The position numbers and the translations under genes were made by a program. 64,000 nucleotides of DNA from Mycolicibacterium moriokaense. Lineage in GTDB: Bacteria > Actinomycetota > Actinomycetes > Mycobacteriales > Mycobacteriaceae. Location: assembly GCF_003347205.1 (NCBI RefSeq), contig NZ_QQBJ01000002.1:124001-188000 (forward strand), in the 5' to 3' direction. The notes under the pieces were generated by a model that did not search any database, was not told the DNA's origin, and saw only the letters and a program-made list of their open reading frames with translations. Positions 1-8,863 of the stretch are shown piece by piece; the first letter of the stretch is position 1; each line of letters opens with the position of its first letter.

Positions 1-238
1 CGTCGCGAGTCACCTCGACCGAGTCGACCTCACCGACCTGCGTTCCGCGGTAATTGACCACCGAACGGGGATAGAGCCCACCCGAAGAGGGCAGATTGAC
101 CGTGACCGAGTACCGGCCCAGCCCAAAGAGGTTGGCGGGCACCTGCATGTACGTGAAAACCATCAGCCCGCCGAACAGGGCTGTGATCACCGCCAGCACC
201 CCGAGGCGAATCCATACGTTGCGGGGCAGGCGCAGCAT
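1..238 (-). CDS. mceF: MceF, N-terminal part (cut by window edge)
   Basis: Last gene of the mce operon in this window. Only the first 79 codons are present; the rest lies before base 1. The ATG at 238 directly follows the mceE stop (TGA-ATG, no gap), so translation is probably coupled. The visible part has a short basic N-terminus, one membrane segment (about residues 10-30) and the start of an MCE domain, including the family-typical stretch YRGTQVGEV. MceF is a periplasmic substrate-binding subunit of an Mce lipid importer. The call rests on position (sixth mce gene) plus the MCE motif. Confidence 0.9.
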   Translation of the reverse strand, partial: MLRLPRNVWIRLGVLAVITALFGGLMVFTYMQVPANLFGLGRYSVTVNLPSSGGLYPRSVVNYRGTQVGEVDSVEVTRD

Positions 239-1360
239 TCAGTACCCCCCTTCGTGGTAGGGGAACGTGAGCGGGTTGCCGGCGGTGGCTGGGCTCGGCT
301 GCATCCCGATGGTGCGGCCCCACTGCCGCTCCAGTTCGGTGAGGTCGCCTTCGAAACGGGTCCCGGTGAAAATCCCGGTGTCGAGTCGGCTCAGTGTCAG
401 GTCGATGATCATCGTGATGTTCGCGTAGTCGCCGCGGAACCAATTGGCAACGGTGGACTTTGGCCAGGGGTAGGTCGTCAACATGTCCAGCCCTTTGGTC
501 AGGGCTGGACCGGCGTCGGCAAGTGACTTGAGCACCGGGGCCATGTTGCGGAGGTTGGCGACCACCGATTCCTTGCTCTTGTCGACGGTGTCTGCCGCGA
601 CGGCGCCGAACTTCCCGAAGGAGTCGATCGCATCGGCGAGTTGGTCACGCTGTTCGGCCAGGGCGGCCAAGCCCTTCGGCAGCGTGGCGAGCGCGCGGTC
701 AACCACCGGATCCTGGGCGGCGAATTGGCCCGCAAGAGAATTCAGGTCGTCCATGGCGGCGACGATGTCGTTGGTCTGTGTGTTCGCCTGAGTGATGAAC
801 GTGTCGAGCTGGGTGAGCAGGCTGCGAGCGTCGCCCTCGCGACCGTCCAGGGCCTTTGCGAACGCATTGACGATCTCCTGAAGCCGACCCAGGCCGCCGC
901 CGTTGAGCAGCACCGACACCGCGGCCAGCGTCTGCTCGGTGGTCGGATACGTACTGGCACTGGAGAGCGGGATGAGCGAACCGTCCTTCAGCTGCCCTTG
1001 GGGTGGCACATCGGTTGGCGGTGCGAGTGCAATGTGCATCGAGCCCAGAAGGCTGGTTTGCCCGACCTTGGCGGTGGCGTTGGCGGGAAGATGCACGTCT
1101 CCGTCGATACGCATCGTCACCAGCGCGTGCCAGTCCTGCACCTCGATGTTCGTCACTGTGCCGACGTTGACATCCGCGACCTTGACCGACGAATTCCGTT
1201 GAATGGTGACCACATCCGGCAATTGGGCCTGGATGGTGTAGGCCCCCGGTCCGCCTCCGGCGGTCCCGGGCAACCGAAGAGTGTTCAGCCCCTGCCATCC
1301 GCATCCCGACGCGGCGCCGAGCAACGCAACGCCCACGATGGCTGCCAGACCTCGTTTCAT
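239..1360 (-). CDS. mceE: MceE, lipoprotein subunit of Mce lipid importer
   Basis: 373 aa. A signal peptide ends in a lipobox (LGAASGC, lipidated Cys20), which is the hallmark of the fifth mce gene (LprK type). An MCE domain follows (about 40-120), then a long helical region that in this family forms the lipid-conducting tube, and a short C-terminal tail. It overlaps the mceD stop by 4 bases, consistent with one coupled operon. Acts at the outer face of the plasma membrane with the other Mce subunits. The substrate cannot be told from the sequence. Confidence 0.93.
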   Translation of the reverse strand: MKRGLAAIVGVALLGAASGCGWQGLNTLRLPGTAGGGPGAYTIQAQLPDVVTIQRNSSVKVADVNVGTVTNIEVQDWHALVTMRIDGDVHLPANATAKVGQTSLLGSMHIALAPPTDVPPQGQLKDGSLIPLSSASTYPTTEQTLAAVSVLLNGGGLGRLQEIVNAFAKALDGREGDARSLLTQLDTFITQANTQTNDIVAAMDDLNSLAGQFAAQDPVVDRALATLPKGLAALAEQRDQLADAIDSFGKFGAVAADTVDKSKESVVANLRNMAPVLKSLADAGPALTKGLDMLTTYPWPKSTVANWFRGDYANITMIIDLTLSRLDTGIFTGTRFEGDLTELERQWGRTIGMQPSPATAGNPLTFPYHEGGY

Positions 1361-2766
1361 GGGGTTCCCCCGTCGGGCGTCGGTTCGGTCGCAGCGAGGC
1401 CGGGAACCATCAGCCCCGAGAGGCCCACGGTGGGGTCCGTCGACACGGGCGTGGGCGGCGGCGGATCTGCTGACGCCTCAGCGGCCAACGGTGGCCCACC
1501 GGCATCCGCGGCCTGCGGCGCCGCGTCAGGGGACGACGGCGCGGGCGGAACGTAATCGGGCCGCAGCCAATCCTCGCTGTAGGTGAGCTCATTCGGGCGG
1601 GCCTGGGCGCCCACGAACGGGTTGAAGCCCAAAGGCGGGAAATTGTACGCCCGGTTCTTCACGATCGGCGCCAGGTATTGCACGCACAACTTCGATGAAT
1701 CCGCGTAGCCTCTGCGCGACGCCGCCTCCACTGCGCCGCAGATGAATTGGATGGTGTCGGCGAAGTTGTTCGCCGCAAGAATGCCCGATAATGCTCCCTG
1801 CGCGGGCTGATAGATGTTGACGAAGTTCTGGAACACCGACGGCGCGATGTGCAGCGACTGCTTGATCTCTCGACGGCTCTCATTGAGGGCGGTTGTGACG
1901 GAGGCAAGCCGGTCGAACGTCTCGCCGAGGCTCCCGCGGTTCTCGGAGACGAAGCCGCCCAGGTCCGAAAGCGCACGGTCAAGGCCTTTGACTGCATCGC
2001 CGAACTCGTCGGGAGTATTTGACAGCACAGTCGTCGCAGTGGCCAGGTTCTGGTTGAAGGCGGCCAGCAGGTCGCTGCTGGACGCCAACGCGGACACCAG
2101 CAACTGCAGATTGCGCACCGTGCCGAAGATGTCGGTGCTGTGATCTCCGAGCGCAGAGAATGCTTGAGAGAGCTTGATGAGGGTGTCGCGGGCGGTGTCA
2201 CCCTGCCCGCGGAGGTTCGCCGCGGCCGAGTTGATGAATTCGCCCAGGTCATTGACCTGACCGGAGGCGTTCGGCTGCAGCGACTGCGTCAGCTTCTCCA
2301 GTTGCTTTCTGAAATCGTCCCACTCGACGGGAACGGCTGTGCGCTGCAAGGGAATCGAGGCGCCTGCGGCCAATTTCGGTCCGCCGGAGTAGGCGGGAAC
2401 GAGCTGGATGGCTCGGGCAGTGACCAGCGACGGTGACAGGATCGCCGCCTTGGCGTCGGCCGGCACCGGGTACTGGGAATCGATCGAGAAGGTGACTTTG
2501 CTTGCGGCAGGCTGGGGTTCGATTTTGTCCACCGATCCCACCGCGATGCCCAGGATGCGGACTTCATCACCGACGAAAAGCCCATTGGTGTTGACGAAGT
2601 ATGCCTCGTAGGTTGTTTTCGAAATCCGTCCCCACCATGGTGTGGCCACCATCGTCGCCGCGGCGGCGATCATCGCGACGAGACCGGCCGCGAGCAGGAT
2701 GCGCAACGTGCGCTTCCCGCTTTGGATGGACTGGACCTCGGCTGAAGTCTCGGCGGACGCCATCAC
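1357..2766 (-). CDS. mceD: MceD, Mce importer subunit
   Basis: 469 aa counted from a GTG at 2766 that overlaps the mceC stop (GTGA); an ATG directly follows at 2763 and is an equal choice. One N-terminal membrane segment (about 22-45), an MCE domain with LFVGDEVRILGIAVGSVDKI, a long helical region, and a Pro/Ala-rich C-terminal tail. Fourth mce gene by order. Extracytoplasmic component of the lipid importer built with YrbEA and YrbEB. Confidence 0.92.
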   Translation of the reverse strand: MMASAETSAEVQSIQSGKRTLRILLAAGLVAMIAAAATMVATPWWGRISKTTYEAYFVNTNGLFVGDEVRILGIAVGSVDKIEPQPAASKVTFSIDSQYPVPADAKAAILSPSLVTARAIQLVPAYSGGPKLAAGASIPLQRTAVPVEWDDFRKQLEKLTQSLQPNASGQVNDLGEFINSAAANLRGQGDTARDTLIKLSQAFSALGDHSTDIFGTVRNLQLLVSALASSSDLLAAFNQNLATATTVLSNTPDEFGDAVKGLDRALSDLGGFVSENRGSLGETFDRLASVTTALNESRREIKQSLHIAPSVFQNFVNIYQPAQGALSGILAANNFADTIQFICGAVEAASRRGYADSSKLCVQYLAPIVKNRAYNFPPLGFNPFVGAQARPNELTYSEDWLRPDYVPPAPSSPDAAPQAADAGGPPLAAEASADPPPPTPVSTDPTVGLSGLMVPGLAATEPTPDGGTP

Positions 2767-4124
2767 GAGCCTCCTTCTGGTGCCTGCGGTGCGGACTCTG
2801 ACACCGGCGGCGAGTCGAGCGGCGGAATCTCACCGGGCGCAGGGACGAACACAGGTGAGGGCGAAGGCGTCGGAACCGATCGCTGGTTCGGCGCCGCCTC
2901 GGCCGGCGGCCCAGGCGGTGGCCCGCCGGGCGGCGGTGCCGGGGGCGGCTGACGGTACGGGTAGCGGGGGTCCCCGGGTTTGCCGGTGATGGCGTCGGGC
3001 AATGTCAGATGCGGCTCCCCGCCCTGGCCGGTGCGCGGGAACGGCATCGGCAGGGCCGGCGTTGCCGGCTGGCCGGTCGGAGGGTCGGTCAGCTGCGAGG
3101 GCAACATCGTGTTCGGATCAAGTCCGAGATCGGAGAACGCAACATCGGTGAACGGCTGGACGAGCTGGCCGGGCAACAAGTTCGCCAGATACGCCTTGAA
3201 GAAGGGTCCCGAACCCAGGACCTCGCCAAACGTCATCGCATAGCGGTTGAACAGGAACAGCACGCGCTGCAGGTCCTGCTTGTGATCGTCGAGTATTTTC
3301 AGGACACCGTTGAGGTTGTCGAGGGCCGGTTTGAGTTGAGCGCGGTTGTCGTCGACCAGGCCGGAAATCTGCTTGGACACCGCTGTGAGGTTGGTCATCA
3401 GCGCATCGAGCGAGTCGCGTTGCTGCAGTACCGCAGTCAGAAGGATGTTCGAGTCAGTGACCAGGCCGGCAACCTGCTCGCTGCGCTTTGCGAGGACGCC
3501 CGTTACGGCATTGGCGTTCGACAACAGGCGTCGCAGTTCAGAGTCGCGCTTGTTGAGCGTGTCCGAAAGCCGCGCCGTTCCCTCCAACGCCAACTTGAGG
3601 TCGGGGGGTGTCCCTCGCAGAGTATCGGCCAAAGTCGTTAGGGCCCCGGACAATTGGCGGGTGTCCAGGCCGCTGATGGTGGTGGTGAGATCGCCCAGCG
3701 CGTCGGGCAGGTCATATGGTGACTGCGTGCGCTCGATGGGTATCGGGCCCGAGAGCCGCCCTTCTCCGCGCGGTGTCAGCTCGAGGTTCTTTGCGCCCAA
3801 AACGGTCTCGGTTTTTATCGCCGCCTCGGTACGGTCGCCCAACTCCACGCTCTTCTTGACGGTGAAGTCCACCCTGACCTTGGCCCCGTCGAGGCGAACG
3901 CTGCTGACCTCGCCGACATCCAGGCCCGAGGCGCGCACGTGGCTGCCGGGTTTGATGCCGCCTGATTCGGTGAAGTAGGCGGTGTAGTCCCGCGTTCCGG
4001 AAATGAAGGGCAGCTTGTCGTACTGGAACACCGCGACCGTCACACCCGCGACGAGCAGCGTCCCGACGATTCCAACGGCCACCGGGTTGCGTTGATCAAG
4101 CGGTTTGAGCTTGAAGCGTCTCAT
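2763..4124 (-). CDS. mceC: MceC, Mce importer subunit
   Basis: 453 aa from the ATG at 4124, which overlaps the mceB stop (ATGA). A nearby upstream ATG (4136) is less likely because it would extend further into mceB. It has an N-terminal membrane anchor, an MCE domain (GIKPGSHVRASGLDVGEV), a helical region, and a very proline-rich C-terminal tail of about 100 residues, typical of MceC/MceD proteins. Third mce gene. Confidence 0.92.
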   Translation of the reverse strand: MRRFKLKPLDQRNPVAVGIVGTLLVAGVTVAVFQYDKLPFISGTRDYTAYFTESGGIKPGSHVRASGLDVGEVSSVRLDGAKVRVDFTVKKSVELGDRTEAAIKTETVLGAKNLELTPRGEGRLSGPIPIERTQSPYDLPDALGDLTTTISGLDTRQLSGALTTLADTLRGTPPDLKLALEGTARLSDTLNKRDSELRRLLSNANAVTGVLAKRSEQVAGLVTDSNILLTAVLQQRDSLDALMTNLTAVSKQISGLVDDNRAQLKPALDNLNGVLKILDDHKQDLQRVLFLFNRYAMTFGEVLGSGPFFKAYLANLLPGQLVQPFTDVAFSDLGLDPNTMLPSQLTDPPTGQPATPALPMPFPRTGQGGEPHLTLPDAITGKPGDPRYPYRQPPPAPPPGGPPPGPPAEAAPNQRSVPTPSPSPVFVPAPGEIPPLDSPPVSESAPQAPEGGS

Positions 4125-5149
4125 TTCGGCGTGCACCGCCCCGAGGGCTGGTCAACCAGTTTGACGTACACCGGTTGGCCGCCCTTGCCGTTCACCTTCA
4201 ACACCGCTTCGCACAGATAGAAATTGAAGAAGTCGCCGCTCAATCCCTGCCTCGCCAGAACCTGGTAGGTGTCGGGCAACGTCTTGATCAAATCCTCGAA
4301 GTAGTCGTGGTCGGCCATGACTTGCTTGGCAGTGCGGTCCGTTTGCCCAACCACTTCTTTCAGTGGTGCGCGCGCCTCGGTGAGCAGGTCGGCCACCCGG
4401 GCGGCGCCCGCGTTGATGTAGGTGACGCCGTTGGCGATGTCGGCCTTGCGATCGGCCAGCCCCGCAACGAGTTGGGAAAGCCTGTCCAGGGTCTCGGAGA
4501 ATTCGCCGTTGCGCGTCGCGAACGTCTTCAGCACGATGTCGAGATTCTTGATCAGCTCGCCGATGACCTCGCCGCGGTCGGCGAGCGCGGAGGTGAGCGT
4601 CGATGTCTGCGCCAGCACCGACGCGACGGTGCCGCCCTGACCTTGGAATACCCGGAGCAACTCACCTGTCAGTTCGTTGAGCTGGTCGGGTTCGAGCGCA
4701 CGAAACAGCGGCCTGAATCCGCCGATCAGGGTATCCAAGTCGAGCGCGGGTGCGGTTCTCGCGAGCGGGATGGTCTGGCCGGCATCAAGTCGCCGAACCG
4801 AGCCGGGACCGTCCTCCAGGGACAGATACCGGTCGCCGATGAGGTTCTCATAACGGATGACCGCGCGGGTGCCCTCGGTGAGGAGCAGATCATTGTTGAT
4901 CGCGAAGTCGACCGTGACGGTGCCGTCCCGGTGCAGGTGCAGTCCGGAGATTTTGCCCACCTCGACGCCCGCGATGCGCACGAAATTGCCGGATTTCAAG
5001 CCCGAGACATTGGTGAAGTCGGCGTGGTACTCAGTGCGTGACTCGAAGCGCAGCTGGCCGAATACTGCCACGAGAGCAAGGGTCAAAGTCAGCGACACCG
5101 CTGTGTAGACCGCGACGCGTATCGCCGTGCGTCCGACATTGCCCCTCAC
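4121..5149 (-). CDS. mceB: MceB, Mce importer subunit
   Basis: 342 aa from a GTG at 5149. This start gives the usual MceB length and a proper membrane anchor; upstream in-frame sequence has Arg-rich, non-conserved composition. MCE domain with GLKSGNFVRIAGVEVGKISG, then a helical region. About 80 bases separate it from the mceA stop, the largest gap in the operon. Second mce gene of the importer. Confidence 0.9.
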   Translation of the reverse strand: MRGNVGRTAIRVAVYTAVSLTLTLALVAVFGQLRFESRTEYHADFTNVSGLKSGNFVRIAGVEVGKISGLHLHRDGTVTVDFAINNDLLLTEGTRAVIRYENLIGDRYLSLEDGPGSVRRLDAGQTIPLARTAPALDLDTLIGGFRPLFRALEPDQLNELTGELLRVFQGQGGTVASVLAQTSTLTSALADRGEVIGELIKNLDIVLKTFATRNGEFSETLDRLSQLVAGLADRKADIANGVTYINAGAARVADLLTEARAPLKEVVGQTDRTAKQVMADHDYFEDLIKTLPDTYQVLARQGLSGDFFNFYLCEAVLKVNGKGGQPVYVKLVDQPSGRCTPK

Positions 5150-5228
5150 CGAAGCATCCCGTCGACGCCCAACGGTCGGGGGACGCGGTGGGTAGCTCTT
5201 GCGGCTGAACGCTCGCCTCTGGCGGCGG

Positions 5229-6683
5229 TCACGGCGACGGGGCGGCTTCTTGCGGCAGCGGCGTCGGAGGCAGCGGCGTGGGTTGTGTTTGTGCGGGCGC
5301 GGGCACGACGAACGGTTCTGAGCCCGGTCGTGGGCCCGGATCCTTGGGTGCCCCCGGCGGGGGCGCCGGCGGCAGCCCGGGCCACAACGGGGTGCCGTCA
5401 GGCGCATAGAGCTGCGCACCGTAGGGCGGTGCCCCCGGATAAGGAACGGGACCGGGCGCGGGCCCGCCGAAAAGGTTGCGAATGCTCGGCGGCTCCGGGA
5501 CCGCGCGGGTCACCGGGAGGTAGTTGGCGTAGCCGGGGAAGCCGATGCCGGGATTTGGTCGGATGTCCATACCGGTTCCCCATCCGGTGTCTGTGACCAA
5601 GGCCCGCACGGGGTAGTTCGCGCTGGGATCCGGCAGCGACCCGCAACTCGGCTTGCCGCCTGGCCCGCCCTTCGCGCCGGTGATCGGCAGGTTGTCCGGA
5701 TACCGGTATTGGTCATCGCCGAAGAGCAGCGCGACGTCCATGACCACTGATTTACCGTTGCCGCCAAGGGCATCCCGTCCGCCGTGTTCCAGAAACCACT
5801 GGGCGCCCTGGAACAGGCATGTGTAGCTGGGTGAATATTTCAGCAGCAGCGCCGTTGTGGGTTCCAGGTCGTCCAGCGAGCGGACCAGATTGGGCTGGTT
5901 ACCGCCGATGAGGTTCACCCCGGCCTGACTGAACCCGACAGCCGAGAGCAGCAGCGCGTCAAGGGATTTCTGGTTGTCCGCGATACTGGAGGACGTCGTG
6001 GTCAAGGAATCGAGCACGGACAGGATGTTCTGCGCGGCAACGGAGTACGCGTGCGAGGTCTGACCGAGCAGTTGCCAGTTTCGCTGCACGGTGGGCATCC
6101 GTGGGTTGACGGCCAACAGGACGTTGTTGGCGCCGGTGATCGCTTCACCGAGTCGCTCGCCTTTGCCGCCCACGCCGTCTGCGAAAGCCGACAGCACCGC
6201 GTTGAGCTTCGCCGGGTCAATCGCCTGCAACACCGACTGCAGGTTCTCGAACACCGTGTTGACCTCGACGGTCACATTGCGTGAATGCAGGACGGCGCCG
6301 GGTGCCAGCGGTTTGGGACTGGGATGGTCGGGCACGATGAGATCGACATATTTGGATCCGAATGCGGTGGTGGACTTGATCTCCGCTTCGACATTGCTCG
6401 GCAGGAATTTGAACGCGGCCGGATCAATCTTCAGCTGCAGCTGTGCTGAATTGACATTTGTGCCGATGGAGCCGACGCGGCCGATCTCCACGCCACGCAG
6501 CCGCACCTTGGCGCCGTTTTCCATCACAAGCCCGGCTCGGTCCGAGACGAGCGTGACCGGCTCGTACGACGTGAGGGTTCCCGAAAAGCGCAGAGCGACG
6601 ATCACAAGCCACGCGATGACGGCGATCAACACCACCGGTGCCAACCACATCGGATTCATCCCACGATCGCCGCTTCTGCTCAT
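5229..6683 (-). CDS. mceA: MceA, Mce importer subunit
   Basis: 484 aa from the ATG at 6683. N-terminal membrane anchor (about 12-32), MCE domain with GLVMENGAKVRLRGVEIGRVGSI, a helical region, then a long Pro/Gly-rich tail that makes it longer than many MceA proteins. First mce gene after the two permease genes. Eight bases separate it from the yrbEB stop. Start chosen because it gives a short basic N-terminus ahead of the anchor. Confidence 0.92.
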   Translation of the reverse strand: MSRSGDRGMNPMWLAPVVLIAVIAWLVIVALRFSGTLTSYEPVTLVSDRAGLVMENGAKVRLRGVEIGRVGSIGTNVNSAQLQLKIDPAAFKFLPSNVEAEIKSTTAFGSKYVDLIVPDHPSPKPLAPGAVLHSRNVTVEVNTVFENLQSVLQAIDPAKLNAVLSAFADGVGGKGERLGEAITGANNVLLAVNPRMPTVQRNWQLLGQTSHAYSVAAQNILSVLDSLTTTSSSIADNQKSLDALLLSAVGFSQAGVNLIGGNQPNLVRSLDDLEPTTALLLKYSPSYTCLFQGAQWFLEHGGRDALGGNGKSVVMDVALLFGDDQYRYPDNLPITGAKGGPGGKPSCGSLPDPSANYPVRALVTDTGWGTGMDIRPNPGIGFPGYANYLPVTRAVPEPPSIRNLFGGPAPGPVPYPGAPPYGAQLYAPDGTPLWPGLPPAPPPGAPKDPGPRPGSEPFVVPAPAQTQPTPLPPTPLPQEAAPSP

Positions 6684-6691
6684 CCGGTCCG

Positions 6692-7540
6692 CTACCCAGA
6701 CAGATGAAAATGGCCGGACTGGCCGTACACAGCCAGCATGAACGTACAGATGATGAAGGCGGTCGCGATCATCGAGGCGCGCACCGAGCGACCCACGGCC
6801 TCGCCGACACCCGCTGGTCCGCCGGTAGCGGTGAAGCCGTAGAAGGTGTGGATGACCATCACAGTCGTCGCCATCAGGGCGGTGGCGATGAAGGACCAAA
6901 ACAGGTCGAACGGCTGCAGGAACGACGTGAAGTAGTGCTCGTACACGCCGCTGGACTGGCCGTAGAGGGACACCGTCAGGAAGCGCGCCGCGAAGAACGT
7001 CATGACCACCGCGATGCAGTACAGCGGGATCACCACGGCCACTCCAGCGACGATCCGGGTCGACATCAGGAAGGCGACCGTTCGGATACCAAGCACGTCG
7101 AGGGCGTCGATCTCCTCGTTGATTCGCATGGCACCGAGCTGCGCGGTCGCGCCCGCACCGATGGTGGCCGACATCGCCACGCCGGCGGTCGACGGCGCGA
7201 TCATCCGCACGTTGAAGAACGCCGACAAGAAGCCCGTCATCGCTTCGACACCGACATCGGACAACGTGGCATAGCCCTGGATCGCGACCAACGAGCCCGT
7301 CGATATCGTCAGAAACCCCATCACCACGACGGTGCCGCCGATGATCGCCAGTGCACCGACCCCGAGGCCCATCTGCGAAATCACTCGCAGCACTTCGCTC
7401 GGATAGCGTCGGACGGCCTCGCCGATGGAGAGCAGCGCCCGCCCATAGAAGGCAGTGCGCTCGCCACGCGCGCGCACTGCGCCCGCCAGTTTCCGCGACG
7501 TGGAAGTCCACATCGGAAAGAGGTGCGACGGGCCGCTCAT
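6692..7540 (-). CDS. yrbEB: YrbEB, Mce permease (MlaE family)
   Basis: 282 aa integral membrane protein with about five or six membrane segments and the MlaE/YrbE signature EEIDALDVLGI. It forms the transmembrane part of the Mce transporter with YrbEA; the ATPase (MceG/MkL) is normally encoded elsewhere and is not seen here. The ATG at 7540 overlaps the yrbEA stop (ATGA). Confidence 0.95.
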   Translation of the reverse strand: MSGPSHLFPMWTSTSRKLAGAVRARGERTAFYGRALLSIGEAVRRYPSEVLRVISQMGLGVGALAIIGGTVVVMGFLTISTGSLVAIQGYATLSDVGVEAMTGFLSAFFNVRMIAPSTAGVAMSATIGAGATAQLGAMRINEEIDALDVLGIRTVAFLMSTRIVAGVAVVIPLYCIAVVMTFFAARFLTVSLYGQSSGVYEHYFTSFLQPFDLFWSFIATALMATTVMVIHTFYGFTATGGPAGVGEAVGRSVRASMIATAFIICTFMLAVYGQSGHFHLSG

Positions 7541-8313
7541 TGGGTCACCTTCACCCCGATCGCGGTCAGCACCATGTTGATGAAGAACAACGCCATGAAG
7601 CTGAACACCACTGTTTCGTTCACCGCGCTTCCGACACCGGTCGGCCCGCCACCGGCGGACAGACCCTTGTAGCAGGCGATGAGTCCGGCCGCCATCCCGA
7701 ACAAGGTGGCCTTGACCAAAGAAATGACAACCTCGGGCAGTCCGACCAGAAGTGTCATGCCCGATACGAACGCACCCGGGGTGACGCCCTGGATGTACAC
7801 CACGAAGAAGTAGCTGCCCAACAAGCCGACCACCGCGTCGACGGCGTAGAGCGTGAAGGCGACGAACGTCGCCGCGATGACTCGCGGCACCACCAGGGCC
7901 CGGATCGGGTCGACACCGATCACCTTCATCGCGTCGATCTCTTCGCGGATCGTGCGCGCTCCCAGGTCGGCGCACATCGCCGTGGCGCCCGCACCCGCGA
8001 CGGCCATCACCGTAGTGACCGGGCCGACCTGGGTCACCGCGGCCAGCGCAGCACCCACCCCCGACAGGTCGCCCGCGCCGATATCGACCAACAGAATGTT
8101 GAACACGAACACGATGAGCACCGTGTACGGAATCGCCAGCATGATGATCGGAACGGTGGAGACGCGGGCCACGAACCAGATTTGGTCGAGCAACTCGCGC
8201 CACGCAAACGGCCTGCGCGGAACCGCCGCGAACGTCTGTGCCGTGAGCACGAAGAACTCCCCCACCGCGCGCATTGGCTTGCCGATGCCCGCTCCGCTGG
8301 TCGTGTCGGTCAT
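7537..8313 (-). CDS. yrbEA: YrbEA, Mce permease (MlaE family)
   Basis: 258 aa, first gene of the mce operon. Several membrane segments and the family signature EEIDAMKVIGVDPIRALVVPR. The ATG at 8313 was chosen because upstream codons are Arg/Cys-rich and unlike the family. The operon promoter should lie between 8314 and about 8450; a possible -10 hexamer (TACACT on the minus strand) covers 8437-8442. No mce regulator gene is seen next to the operon. Confidence 0.93.
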   Translation of the reverse strand: MTDTTSGAGIGKPMRAVGEFFVLTAQTFAAVPRRPFAWRELLDQIWFVARVSTVPIIMLAIPYTVLIVFVFNILLVDIGAGDLSGVGAALAAVTQVGPVTTVMAVAGAGATAMCADLGARTIREEIDAMKVIGVDPIRALVVPRVIAATFVAFTLYAVDAVVGLLGSYFFVVYIQGVTPGAFVSGMTLLVGLPEVVISLVKATLFGMAAGLIACYKGLSAGGGPTGVGSAVNETVVFSFMALFFINMVLTAIGVKVTQ

Positions 8314-8681
8314 GGTGACTTGCGGACCTGCTGTGCAAAGTCTGTGCAAACGGTGGCATCGCCCGAAGCCGCCCCGGTCCGTTTCGACTGCCCGCATACC
8401 GCGTCGGGACCGAGTGTGACCGGCGTCATATCGGGGAGTGTAGAACAGCATGCGTCTATTCGCATACGGTTCTGACTCAGGTAACCGCAGCCGATAGTTG
8501 ATCAATCAGTCGACTGGACCGGAAGGTCTGCAGGAACCGTCGAAGAGCCTGCTTGGAGAACGAAAATCCGATCTCGGGCAATTCGTCTTCCCCCGCTGCA
8601 GACGCTGCGGCGGGCCGACACGTCACGCTGATCGGTCGCGCAAAGCGTTTGCCTATGGTGACTCCGGGAGGTATCTCATCC
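8314..8681. other. Divergent intergenic region, mce operon / small Cys protein
   Basis: About 370 bases between yrbEA (minus) and the small Cys-rich gene (plus). It holds a possible minus-strand -10 (8437-8442), a short palindrome TTGATCAA at 8498-8505, and the ribosome binding site of the plus-strand gene (GGAGGT, 8667-8672). I see no convincing gene here. Confidence 0.4.
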
Positions 8682-8849
8682 ATGTGCCAGAGATCCACAT
8701 GTCGCGCCTGCGGCAGGCCCACGTATGTGGGCTGTGGCAAACATATCGAGCAGGTCCTCGGGGACGTGCCCCCCGACGAGCGCTGCGCGTGCGGCACCGC
8801 CCCGCGCACGGGACTGCTGAGCCGCCTTCGCGCGCTATGGTCCGGCTGA
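8682..8849 (+). CDS. Small Cys-rich, zinc-ribbon-like protein
   Basis: 55 aa. The ATG at 8682 has GGAGGT nine bases upstream; an earlier in-frame ATG would add 43 low-complexity residues and has no good binding site. The sequence has seven Cys, arranged C-x4-C-x2-CGRPTYVGCG and, further on, CAC. It resembles small actinobacterial putative metal-binding proteins with a CGxxT-GCG core. The function is unknown. It runs convergent with the MBL/rhodanese gene, 14 bases away. Confidence 0.6.
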   Translation: MCQRSTCRACGRPTYVGCGKHIEQVLGDVPPDERCACGTAPRTGLLSRLRALWSG

Positions 8850-8863
8850 AACGGCTTGCCCGG

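Noticed and set aside
8477-8809. Minus-strand 110-aa frame across the small Cys protein
   Set aside because: Opposite to a gene with a good binding site and a Cys-rich core; composition looks like a shadow frame.
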